From Nemertoderma westbladi (taxonomy: Eukaryota; Xenacoelomorpha; Nemertodermatida; Nemertodermatidae), in contig JAUCBJ010008857.1 in assembly GCA_032718475.1 (NCBI GenBank), positions 97,070 through 161,069 on the forward strand: DNA of 64,000 nt, written 5' to 3'. This document shows, in pieces, positions 12,003-20,218 of the stretch. Under the pieces are notes generated by a model. It did not search any database, was not told the DNA's origin, and saw only the letters and a program-made list of their open reading frames with translations. Within the stretch, counting starts at the first letter, position 1; every line of letters starts with the position of its first letter. The position numbers and the translations under genes were made by a program.

Positions 12003-13601
12003 CCCTATTAGTACCGGGCTATAAAATGTTGTACAAATACCGGGGGGGGGGTCATATTGACCCCCCCCCCCTCCCTCTAAAATCTACAAATATTTACGAA
12101 AACGTCTGATTTTTTGTTTGTACGTAGGTATCACTTGTCTGGATCCGACCGAAAAAAAAAATTTCAAAAAATGTACTGGGATGGTTATATTGCAGCACCA
12201 AAATTACAAGTAGTGCACAATTTTCACAAAATTTGAAAGTTACATTTTCGGCTAATTATTTTTCAATACAGGTTTTTTGGGGTCCACAATACATTGGAAA
12301 ATATTTAAAAATGATATGATTACTATAAATGGCCGTTTAGTCCCCTCTGCGTAGGAAAAAAATGAAAAAAAACAAGTAACCAGCACTTTTCAGTTAGAAC
12401 ACAAAATTTTTAATTCACTTATACGATGCTATAAATTCACATTTTCAGGTTTTCGAGGGCGCTGATTCTAATGGAATACATTTATAATATGCCAGATCAT
12501 TGCTACTTGTATTTTTCGGCGTAATTTGGCAAATTTTGGTGCTAGCACCAAATTTCGTACCCATCACCAAAAAGTACAAGTTTGCGATGTCCAGTGCTGT
12601 TTTTATTGATTCCATTGGATTCAGGACACTCATAAACCCGTATAACGCAAGAAACAAGGTGATACTATCTACTTGCACTACTACTTGCACTTGCACTTGC
12701 TACTATTTGCATATTTTCCAAAATTTGGTGCTGGCACAACAATTTTCACCCACCGGCGAAAAATACAAGTTTGAGAACTCTTATGAAATTTTTACTGATT
12801 CCATTGAATTCAGAACCATCACAAACCCGTATAACGCAAGAAACAAGGTGACACAATCAATTGATATATTTGATGGTTTTCAAAATTTGGTGCTAGCACC
12901 ACATTTTGCACCCATATCCGAAAAATGCAAGATTGAGATGTCTAGTTCGATAATTATATTTTCCATTGAATTCAGAACAGCCATAAACCTCTAAAACGCA
13001 AGAAATAAATTGTCACAAGCAATTTTATATATTGAATGGATTTTCAAAATTTCGTGCTAGCACCAAAATTTGCACACAGCACCGAAAAATACAAGTTTGA
13101 TACGCTTGGTGCAACTCGTATATATTTCATCGAATCCAGAACCCCAGAAAACCCCAATTGCGTAAAAAACTAGTTTCAAACAATCAATTTACAAAATTGA
13201 CTTATTTCAAAATTTGGTGCTGGCACCAAAATTTGGCACCCATCGAAAAAACAAATTTGAAATTTCTAAATCAATTTATATGAATTCCATCCAATTTCTA
13301 ACACCAAAAAACCGGTGTAAATCAAAAATAGAGATGTTACAATTCATATTTAATGAAATGTAATTTTCAAAAAACGTCTCAAAAAAAGTGCCAAAAGTAG
13401 GGTTAAAAAATGGTGCTATAACTCGAAAAGTACCCAATATTTTTGAAAACGGTGTTCACTACCATGAATACAATAGATTTTTAGGAAAAGTCATAAAATT
13501 TCAGATTCCCAACTGCGTTTGTTTCAGAATTATAATAAAAAAACCACGGGGGGGGGGGGTCATATTGACCCCCCCCCCCCCCCCCCCCGGGTTTAATAGG
13601 G
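12003..13601. mobile_element. piggyBac-like non-autonomous DNA transposon (MITE), 1.6 kb
   Basis: The element is flanked by TTAA at 11999-12002 and 13602-13605, the target duplication of piggyBac transposons. Its ends are inverted: CCCTATTAGTACCGGG at the left and, reverse-complemented, CCCTATTAAACCCGGG at the right (13 of 16 bases alike). The opening CCC is typical of that superfamily. Near both ends sits the same hairpin: a G run + TCA, TAT loop, TGA + a C run, at 12042-12071 and 13548-13588. No transposase is present; the frames at 12500-12994 and 13388-13672 carry no recognisable domain. Internal ~162-bp repeats are listed separately. Confidence 0.8.
12525..13330. repeat. ~162-bp degenerate tandem repeats inside the MITE
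   Basis: Five units start with a near-palindrome related to TTTGGTGCTAGCACCAAA at about 12535, 12724, 12885, 13051 and 13211. Later in the units come related words such as ACCGAAAAATACAAGTTTGA, TTCCATTGAATTCAG and CATAAACCCGTATAACGCAA. The first interval is longer because of a short CTTGCA-type repeat near 12670-12705. Copies differ by substitutions and small gaps, so the array is old. Confidence 0.8.
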
Positions 13602-13706
13602 TTAAGTGGATCACATCAATAACAGTGAACATTTTGTTTCACAATGCGAATCCAATTCGCGGTATAGAATAAATGTAATGGCGTGTAAAAATCATGATAA
13701 TTAATA

Positions 13707-13755
13707 GTTAGTTACCGTAGTTACCGTAGTTACCGTAGTTACCGTAGTTAGTTAG
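13707..13755. repeat. 10-bp microsatellite (TTACCGTAGT)
   Basis: The unit TTACCGTAGT is repeated about four times, flanked by GTTAGTTA-type partial units. Confidence 0.9.
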
Positions 13756-13989
13756 CGGGTGATGGATTCTACAAAAATATAGAAATAAATTTATTCGTGA
13801 AATATCGTTGAAATAAGGATGTATAAATTCAATTTATTTTGTATAAATGTCAATTACATTTAATTTATTGTTTGTAATAAAGAAATTATTTAATATTTAA
13901 ATAAGTAACTGAATTTATTTACATGTAAGGTATATAGTACAATACTACAATTAAAATTTAATTAAATATGGGGTCCAGGTGAAGTATAT

Positions 13990-14054
13990 CAGACTTCCTG
14001 TTTATAATTTATTATTGGAGTTATGGTTGCATGAGTGGTTTCATATTAGGGGAA
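13990..14054 (-). mobile_element. SINE 3'-tail fragment, insertion target of the LTR element
   Basis: TTTATAATTTATTATTGGAG and CATGAGTGGTTTCATATTA match the tail of the inverted SINE pair at 9346-9604, in the minus orientation. The LTR retrotransposon starts at 14055, just after the GGAA that forms its target duplication. Confidence 0.65.
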
Positions 14055-14321
14055 TGTGATTATTTAATATTATCAATAATAGTATATCAAAGTTAATCAG
14101 CTGTGTGAGAGAAAGTGAGTAATGAGGGAGAGAGAATAGAGGAGAGGCAGAAAGGATTTGGAAAAGTTGGCATAGATTGTGTGATGAATTGAAAGTCGAG
14201 ATTGTTTCAGATTGTTTCTTGTTTATTTATTTAGTGTAATTAATTTCATTAATATTATTATTATATATTGTTTAAATATTAAATTGTATATTCATATAAA
14301 TTGCTTGTGTTTTCAATTACA
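14055..14321 (+). repeat. 5' LTR, 267 bp
   Basis: Begins TGTGATTATT and ends TTCAATTACA. It contains a purine-rich stretch GAGGGAGAGAGAATAGAGG and an AT-rich 3' half. The gag frame is open back into the LTR (to 14212), although the likely start lies after it. Only 22 bases separate the LTR end from the chosen gag ATG. Confidence 0.93.
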
Positions 14322-14343
14322 AGCTATCACCGCAACCAATATT

Positions 14344-15096
14344 ATGTCATTAAAGTTGCAACAAGTAATCCGATCATTTAATGGCAAAGGTGATTTTCAA
14401 GAGTGGAAAAAGAAATTCGACCTTGTAGCAAGATCTCAGAAATGGGAAGAGAAGCATCTTTACTTGCCGATGTTTCTGGAAGATCACGCTTTTACCGTTT
14501 ATGACCAGTTAGACGATGTCAACAAAGAAAACTACGAAGTTATTGAAGCGACTTTAACTAGGGCGTTTTCTGTTACACCCTATCAAGCGTATACGCAGTT
14601 TGTAAGTCGGAAATGGGGCGTTGGGGAGGCGGTTGAAGTTTATTTATCGGACCTGAAACGTTTACTTGTGTTGTCTGGTCTGAAACCTACTGACATCGAT
14701 AGGTTTCATCCCGTGTTGAAATGTCAGTTTATTTACGGTCTACCAAGTGAGGTAGGTAGTCAACTTTTGACACTTACTGCGGTTGACGATTATACGCTAT
14801 CGTTGGAAGATCTCATGGCCCGTGCTAGAAATATTATAGTTGATAAGAAACCAGATGACTCCTTGTATGCCGTGGGAGCGGTAGGAGGTAAAACGTATAG
14901 TAGACCATCGCCATCTAGCGGGTCAAATAACAAACCAACGACAACTTTTGTTTGTTATAACTGTCAGAAAACTGGTCATTATTCCTCGAGTTGTCCGGAG
15001 AAGAAATCGATTAGATGCTTTAGGTGCGGTGGAGGAGGGCACATCGCTAGAGATTGCCCTTCTAAATGGTCGGGAAACGTGAAAGGGGGGTTGTAG
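14344..15096 (+). CDS. gag: Gag-like capsid/nucleocapsid protein
   Basis: This frame encodes a structural polyprotein expected to assemble the cytoplasmic particle that packages element RNA. I start it at the ATG of MSLKLQQVIRSFNGKGDF because it opens a Gag-like region; the frame stays open upstream into the LTR with a hydrophobic stretch that looks non-coding. WKKKFDLVARSQKW and the following helices resemble retrotransposon capsid. Near the C-terminus are two CCHC zinc knuckles: CYNCQKTGHYSSSC and CFRCGGGGHIARDC, the RNA-binding motif of nucleocapsid. About 250 residues from this start. It overlaps pol by 31 bases in the -1 frame, with AAAGGGGGG in the overlap at 15083-15091, so a -1 frameshift probably makes Gag-Pol. 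No internal stops. Confidence 0.88.
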   Translation: MSLKLQQVIRSFNGKGDFQEWKKKFDLVARSQKWEEKHLYLPMFLEDHAFTVYDQLDDVNKENYEVIEATLTRAFSVTPYQAYTQFVSRKWGVGEAVEVYLSDLKRLLVLSGLKPTDIDRFHPVLKCQFIYGLPSEVGSQLLTLTAVDDYTLSLEDLMARARNIIVDKKPDDSLYAVGAVGGKTYSRPSPSSGSNNKPTTTFVCYNCQKTGHYSSSCPEKKSIRCFRCGGGGHIARDCPSKWSGNVKGGL

Positions 15097-18000
15097 GAGT
15101 TGCCGCACAACCAACCTCCCAGTTAAAGTCCCCTAGATGTGCGGTTACATTATCTATTAACAACTATGAGCAACGTTACCAGTGCATGGTGGGTATAGAT
15201 ACTTATTGTTCCCATACTATTGTTTCTGCTGGTTATTTATGTAATAAACCTAGTGCAAATTACTCAAATCAGTTCAGTCAGTCATTACAAATGTTAAATG
15301 GTAGTAAAGTAAGAGTTATCGGTAAAGTGCAATTACATGTATATGATTTACCTGGTGTTGACAATTGTGTGCTCATTGAAGCGTGGGTGGTACATGGATG
15401 TAACATTTTTGATGTTGATATACTGCTTGGAATGGATGTTATTTTAAAACTAGGTGGTTTGAATGTTGTTACAAATCCTGTTAGAAATTGTATCACTGCT
15501 GTTAGTTTTCCGAATAATGTACTTGACAATGAAGTGTGTGGAGCTGTTAACAAAGTAAATGATAGTGATGACAAGGACAAAGGCTATGAATCAGTAGGTA
15601 AATGTAAATCGAATATATTAACATCTAATACTGCTACTGTTCAGTGTTATGACAATGGCGATGTGACTATATCTGAAAGCGATTTTGTTGTAAAGTATTC
15701 AAGTGCAAAAGGGTTTTGGGAAGTTGAGTGGTTATGGAAAAGTGGAAATATACCAGTTGGTACTGTTGGCAGTGGTATTTCAGATTATGGTATGAAATTG
15801 TCCAATGATCACATGTCCATGTTTTCAAAGGAAATGCAGTTTTGGATAGATAATAAATTTTTGGTTGAGTATAAAGAAAATGTACATGGCAATGTCAAAT
15901 GTGTTCTACCTGTAATGCCTGTGGTACAGGAACATAAACTTAGTACACCAGTGAGGCCAGTATTAGATTACAAACGTCTAAATGATTTAATTGAAAGTTA
16001 TCCAGGACAGCAAATGTCAGTCTGTAGTGAGAAAATACGAAAGTGGAGGCAATGGTCTGATAATTGTTCACTACTTGACATCAAGAAAGCGTACCTGCAA
16101 ATTCGTGTAGCTCCACATCTGCTGTGTTATCAGGTAGTAGCGTATCAAGATAAACTGTATGTAATGTCTAGAATGGGATTTGGGTTAGAAATAGCACGAA
16201 AGGTTTTAGATACTATTGTTGAGTTTATATTGTTTCATGCGTACAGCTTTTCACGCAATTGTGTTGACAGTTATGTTGACAACATCGATGTCGATCAAGA
16301 TATTGTTTCTTGCAATGAAGTGTCACTTGCTTTAAACACGTATGGATTGCCTACAAAGGAACCAGTCCCAATAGAAGATAGTTGTGTGTTGGGTTTACAG
16401 ATTGTAAATTCAAACGGCGTTTTGAAATGGACAAGGCGGGAAAAGGGGGATTTAAAACCAAATGTTTCCCAAATGTCTCGAAGGGAGCTCCATTCTTGGT
16501 GTGGTAAATTAATAGGTATATACCCAGTTTGTGGATGGCTTCGTGTAGCATGTAGTTGGATGAAGCGTCAATGTAGTGAAGTTGAAGGACATTGTGATTG
16601 GGATGACCCAATACCTTCTTGGGTGTTAAACTTAGTCTTGGATATTTGGAAAAGAATTCAGCACAATGATCCTGTAGGAGGCATATGGCGGGCCAAGGTA
16701 GAGGATAAATGTTGTGTATTGTTGTGGTGCGATGCAAGTGATGTTGCAAAGGCAGTTGTGCTAGAAATTAATGGAGAAGCAGTAGAGGATTGTGCCTGGT
16801 TGAGAAAGAAGCGCGAATCAAAACTTCACATCAATGTTGTAGAATTAGATGCCGTTTTAGAAGCTGTTAATTTAGCCATTAGTTGGGAGATAAAGGACAT
16901 CACCATCTGTACAGATTCTATAACAGTTTGTCGTTGGGTGCAGTCTACCTTAAAGAATATACAACGTGTACATATAGATGGTATGTATGTAAATTTAGTT
17001 AAACGACGACTGGAGCTTATTCTAGAACTGACAAGAGTATACAAGTTAAATGTCAATATTCAGTGGGTTACTTCAAAGACGAATAAGGCTGATGTACTTA
17101 CAAGATTACCTAAAGAGTGGTTATCTATGAAAAAGTCACATATATGTAAAGAGAGTGGACGTCAAGTGATAGAAAATGTTGAAAGTTTTGGTGGCATTGT
17201 TAAGAGTAACCAGAGTGAGTATTACTGTGGTATATCTCTGTGTCGTATAAAGGAGGAACAATTGAATGACGCAGAAATTCAAAATCTTTTCAGCAAAGCC
17301 AAAGTTTTGTCAAATTTTAATGGCATAAAAAGTCAGATTATCTCGATTGATGATATATTATTTAGAACAGTGAAGGTTCCCCCAGATGAAGAATTTAATG
17401 TTCCCCTGCTATCAAAAACTCTAGAATGTGAAGCAATCGCGAATGTTCACAAATCATATGGGCACCCCTGCCATGAAACGACCAGAGAATTGTTGCGTCG
17501 TAAATGTTATTTCCCGAATATGTCAAGTAAATGTCAAGAATACTTAAGGAACTGCGAGGCATGTTCGTTAGCAAATCCGTTAAAGCCAGAAAGTAGTGTT
17601 GGTAACGCGCGCATGGTTATTCCTGACAGACCATGGCAGGTTATCCAGATGGATACAGTCAAAATTCCAGGAGACAGTTATTATGTTGGGTTATTGGTTT
17701 TATTTGATGTCCTGACCAAATACGTTGAAGTAGTATCAATTAAAAGCTATTCTCATGATGATATAATCGAGGCATTGTTAGAAATATGTCGACGCTGGGG
17801 GCCTCCAGAGATTATCCGTAGCGACAGTGGTACTGAATTGTGGAATCGTATGACAAAGGAGTTATTTAATCAATTCAATATAGTAGTGCGACGAGGGGCC
17901 GTTAGACATCCTGAAAGTCAGGGTGCGGTGGAGAGATTCCATAGAACATTCCTAACTCTTATTAGAAAAACCGTTGACTGCAATCGATCATGGAAAGCAG

Positions 18001-18656
18001 ATATAGATTTACTACTATACTATTATCGCCATCGTCCAACTACTACAACATCAGTTACACCTACTAAGGCAATGTGTGGTTGGGACTGGCAGACACCAAG
18101 AATAAATAGAGACGCATCGATAAGTATGATAAAATATTGCAGCCGTGACCCCAAGTTAGTCGACTATCTAGATGAGTGCCTATCTCATCTAGACAAGTTG
18201 TCTCTTAAACCTCCGAGAGTATTTTCAACGGGGGATCAAGTTTATTTACAGCGTGAAGCGCGTGCACCAAAATCATTGAACCTATGGGTTAAAACTTGGT
18301 CAATTGTCGACATCGTTAATGAATCAACTGTTGTCATTAGCCACAACGATGGAAAGTTTCGTGACAAGATTGTCAATATTGACATTATTAAGCATGCAGT
18401 GGAAGTAGACTCTGATAATGTTGTAAAGCCGGAACTTAGTAACATAGGATCCAATACTGATAGATCTAAAACTCTTTCATCTCATTTAGATCATGAAGAG
18501 GTAGTTAATGAATTGATCGCTGGTGAAGAGATTAGCTCTTCAGATAACATTGTCGAGGAGATTGGGATTGAAAGCAGTGACGACAGTGTAGAGTTAGAAA
18601 TTCCGAGAAGATCCACCCGTGTGCGTCATCCAGTAGATCGTTACGGTATTATATAA
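15066..18656 (+). CDS. pol: Pol polyprotein: protease, reverse transcriptase, RNase H, integrase
   Basis: The 1196-codon frame is uninterrupted. Protease: GIDTYCSHTIVS near residue 45, with DTY where the family has DTG or DSG, followed by DILLGMDVI. Reverse transcriptase: VRPVLDYKRLN, CSLLDIKKAYLQI (first catalytic D), MGFGLEIARKV and SYVDNIDV at about residue 400, so YVDN replaces YVDD. RNase H: WCDAS, INVVELDAV, CTDSIT and NKADVLTR, all acidic residues present. Integrase: an HHCC zinc region ending NCEAC, then D of QMDTVKI, D of IRSDSGTEL and E of SQGAVERFHRTF. The frame is in -1 relation to gag and its true N-terminus probably arises by frameshift rather than at the ATG. Two altered catalytic motifs in an element with identical LTRs raise the question of mobilisation in trans. 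Confidence 0.9.
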   Translation: MVGKRERGVVGVAAQPTSQLKSPRCAVTLSINNYEQRYQCMVGIDTYCSHTIVSAGYLCNKPSANYSNQFSQSLQMLNGSKVRVIGKVQLHVYDLPGVDNCVLIEAWVVHGCNIFDVDILLGMDVILKLGGLNVVTNPVRNCITAVSFPNNVLDNEVCGAVNKVNDSDDKDKGYESVGKCKSNILTSNTATVQCYDNGDVTISESDFVVKYSSAKGFWEVEWLWKSGNIPVGTVGSGISDYGMKLSNDHMSMFSKEMQFWIDNKFLVEYKENVHGNVKCVLPVMPVVQEHKLSTPVRPVLDYKRLNDLIESYPGQQMSVCSEKIRKWRQWSDNCSLLDIKKAYLQIRVAPHLLCYQVVAYQDKLYVMSRMGFGLEIARKVLDTIVEFILFHAYSFSRNCVDSYVDNIDVDQDIVSCNEVSLALNTYGLPTKEPVPIEDSCVLGLQIVNSNGVLKWTRREKGDLKPNVSQMSRRELHSWCGKLIGIYPVCGWLRVACSWMKRQCSEVEGHCDWDDPIPSWVLNLVLDIWKRIQHNDPVGGIWRAKVEDKCCVLLWCDASDVAKAVVLEINGEAVEDCAWLRKKRESKLHINVVELDAVLEAVNLAISWEIKDITICTDSITVCRWVQSTLKNIQRVHIDGMYVNLVKRRLELILELTRVYKLNVNIQWVTSKTNKADVLTRLPKEWLSMKKSHICKESGRQVIENVESFGGIVKSNQSEYYCGISLCRIKEEQLNDAEIQNLFSKAKVLSNFNGIKSQIISIDDILFRTVKVPPDEEFNVPLLSKTLECEAIANVHKSYGHPCHETTRELLRRKCYFPNMSSKCQEYLRNCEACSLANPLKPESSVGNARMVIPDRPWQVIQMDTVKIPGDSYYVGLLVLFDVLTKYVEVVSIKSYSHDDIIEALLEICRRWGPPEIIRSDSGTELWNRMTKELFNQFNIVVRRGAVRHPESQGAVERFHRTFLTLIRKTVDCNRSWKADIDLLLYYYRHRPTTTTSVTPTKAMCGWDWQTPRINRDASISMIKYCSRDPKLVDYLDECLSHLDKLSLKPPRVFSTGDQVYLQREARAPKSLNLWVKTWSIVDIVNESTVVISHNDGKFRDKIVNIDIIKHAVEVDSDNVVKPELSNIGSNTDRSKTLSSHLDHEEVVNELIAGEEISSSDNIVEEIGIESSDDSVELEIPRRSTRVRHPVDRYGII

Positions 18657-18708
18657 AAAATTGATTGTTGAATTACATTTTGATAAAAAATTGCGCGAAT
18701 ATTTTATC

Positions 18709-18717
18709 AGGGGAAGG
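18709..18717 (+). promoter_or_regulatory. Polypurine tract
   Basis: AGGGGAAGG directly abuts the 3' LTR and is the expected primer for plus-strand DNA synthesis. Confidence 0.75.
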
Positions 18718-18984
18718 TGTGATTATTTAATATTATCAATAATAGTATATCAAAGTTAATCAGCTGTGTGAGAGAAAGTGAGTAATGAGGGAGAGAGAAT
18801 AGAGGAGAGGCAGAAAGGATTTGGAAAAGTTGGCATAGATTGTGTGATGAATTGAAAGTCGAGATTGTTTCAGATTGTTTCTTGTTTATTTATTTAGTGT
18901 AATTAATTTCATTAATATTATTATTATATATTGTTTAAATATTAAATTGTATATTCATATAAATTGCTTGTGTTTTCAATTACA
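18718..18984 (+). repeat. 3' LTR, 267 bp
   Basis: Same length and, read by eye, same sequence as the 5' LTR. It is followed by the target duplication GGAA. Confidence 0.93.
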
Positions 18985-19091
18985 GGAAGTAGGGTTGAGC
19001 ACAATGGCAGCATATGATGGTATTGACAGATGGGAGGCCATAAGGAGGTAAATTGCGGACATACTGTACAAGGTATTTCCAGGTCTATCTT

Positions 19092-19354
19092 TTACCTGAG
19101 CCGCTAGTTGAATGGTTAGAGCGTCAGGCTTCAAAGCCGGAGGTCACCAGTTCGATCCCACCGGGTTGTCATTGCCGACTTTACAAAAGCTGTGCCCAAC
19201 AAAAAGTTATAGCATCTTTGCAGTTTACCCCACGCGAAGAATACCAAGTTTTAACGTTAACCCCAAGTTACAGAAGGGCTGGAACCAAAACAATAAACTA
19301 ATTAGTATTTGTACAGGTTATAAAACGGCCGATACAAAAATAACCGATATGTGA
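19092..19354 (+). mobile_element. tRNA-derived SINE
   Basis: The head carries an A-box-like AGTTGAATGGTTAGAGCG and a B box CCAGTTCGATCCCACC, as expected for an RNA polymerase III promoter derived from a tRNA. The body continues TTGCCGACTTTACAAAAGC and CCAACAAAAAGTTA, then a tail with CCCACGCGAAGAATACCA and GGAACCAAAACAATAAACTA. The tail is shared with the fragment at 24150-24415 but not with the SINE pair at 9346-9604. Acceptor-stem pairing is not evident, so I do not call it a tRNA gene. Short open frames here are incidental. Confidence 0.75.
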
Positions 19355-19526
19355 TGAAAACATTATTACTGTAAGTTTACTAATTAGTTCATTAGGAACC
19401 GATACTATACGATAGGTTGATAATGTAAGGTGTGTCGGCTATATGTGTGAAGGAGACTATACTACTGCGATCGGCATGCTGCATTGCAGCTGCATTATAT
19501 ATATATTACATATATATTAAGAATGC

Positions 19527-19662
19527 TGTGCTGGCTTGTTGACAAAATTGCGCCACGACAACTCCATATCACCCATGACATTTGCTAGATCATCCGCATC
19601 TTCAAGGCCAGTGTCCTTTAAGATGCGTCTCAAGAAAGTCAAGGGCTGTCCACCATGGTTAT
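19527..19662 (-). pseudogene. Older LINE-A copy, 3' end (first half, split by insertion)
   Basis: Minus-strand LINE-A 3' end, reading inward from GAATGCTGTGCTGGC through the ORF end to ACCATGGTTAT. It continues after the inserted LINE-A at 23992-24135, because the next bases of the family follow there. Just outside its 3' end (19497-19530) is the AT-rich block TATATATATTACATATATAT found in an older subfamily, also near 27345 and 29115. Confidence 0.8.
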
Positions 19663-20218
19663 CAGTTAACTCCTGACCGGCTGCCTGTCTCACCCCCTAC
19701 TGGAGAGAGAGCAGTCAACAATTCTTTGAGTCCCTTTCCTGATGACCTTTCTGGCCCAAACCCTGGGTCACCAGGGAGGCCAGATTGTGATGGGGAGAGG
19801 GATTCTGGAGTTGGAGGCTACTCTCATGTTCCACCCCGACCAACAAAGCCATTGGTGAATCTGAGGCAAGTCACTAGACTAACCTTAGTAAACACCCTAA
19901 CACTCGGGTCCCCAATGCGACAAGGTGAGCTGACTGCCTTGGCAGATAAGCTTTCTCTTAGCGCAGTGGGTATTCAAGAGCACCGAATGCAGACTGGACA
20001 GACTGATGAGGTTCTGATTAAGGACATGGGGGGCGGTTGGCGACTCGCCCTCGCGTCAGCAGATGATAGTGGCAATGGTGGAATTGGTCTATTGATGAAT
20101 CCAACTGCACATGCAGCATTGGACAAAATAGACCAAATCTCTAACCGCATCATCCGTTGCCACTTCTCATGTTCTGGAAGACTGGCTAAGAAGTTTCCTA
20201 AGGTGGTTCTGATTGTGT
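19663..20218 (+). pseudogene. LINE-A 5' segment and endonuclease N-terminal part
   Basis: An open frame encodes RLTLVNTLTLGSPMRQGELT, then SLSAVGIQEHRMQTG (the catalytic E region of APE endonucleases), GGIGLLMNPTAHAAL and FPKVVLIVC. It stops being endonuclease at GTGTGC (20218), where the nested copy begins. The continuation starts at 21363. Compared with the minus-strand copy at 37956-40280, this one retains about 150 extra bases before the GELTALADKLS stretch. Confidence 0.8.

Larger units (their letters stand above)
14055..18984 (+). mobile_element. Complete Ty3/Gypsy-like LTR retrotransposon, 4.93 kb
   Basis: Two 267-bp LTRs, TG...CA bounded (TGTGATTATT to TTCAATTACA), enclose gag and pol. 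The 4-bp target duplication GGAA lies at 14051-14054 and 18985-18988. A purine tract AGGGGAAGG directly precedes the 3' LTR. By eye the two LTRs show no differences, so insertion is very recent. Domain order protease, reverse transcriptase, RNase H, integrase is the Ty3/Gypsy order, which BEL/Pao also shares. The RT/RNase H wording (MGFGLEIARKV, WCDASDVAKAVV, HINVVELDAV) recalls a divergent Gypsy-like lineage, so the clade is tentative. The element lacks an obvious TGG-starting primer site and has unusual catalytic residues (see pol). Confidence 0.93.

Noticed and set aside
12500-12994. 164-codon frame inside the MITE as a transposase remnant
   Set aside because: It follows the 162-bp repeats, has no DDE or DDD motif, and is explained by repetition of NPYNARNKV-type units.
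19092-19180. A functional tRNA gene
   Set aside because: A and B boxes are present but acceptor-stem pairing is not evident and the sequence continues into a SINE body and tail. The same applies to 43045-43346.
19582-19660. The upstream part of the 214-codon frame as LINE-A protein N-terminus
   Set aside because: The first ~27 codons lie in the antisense older LINE-A copy; the family sequence starts only at 19663.
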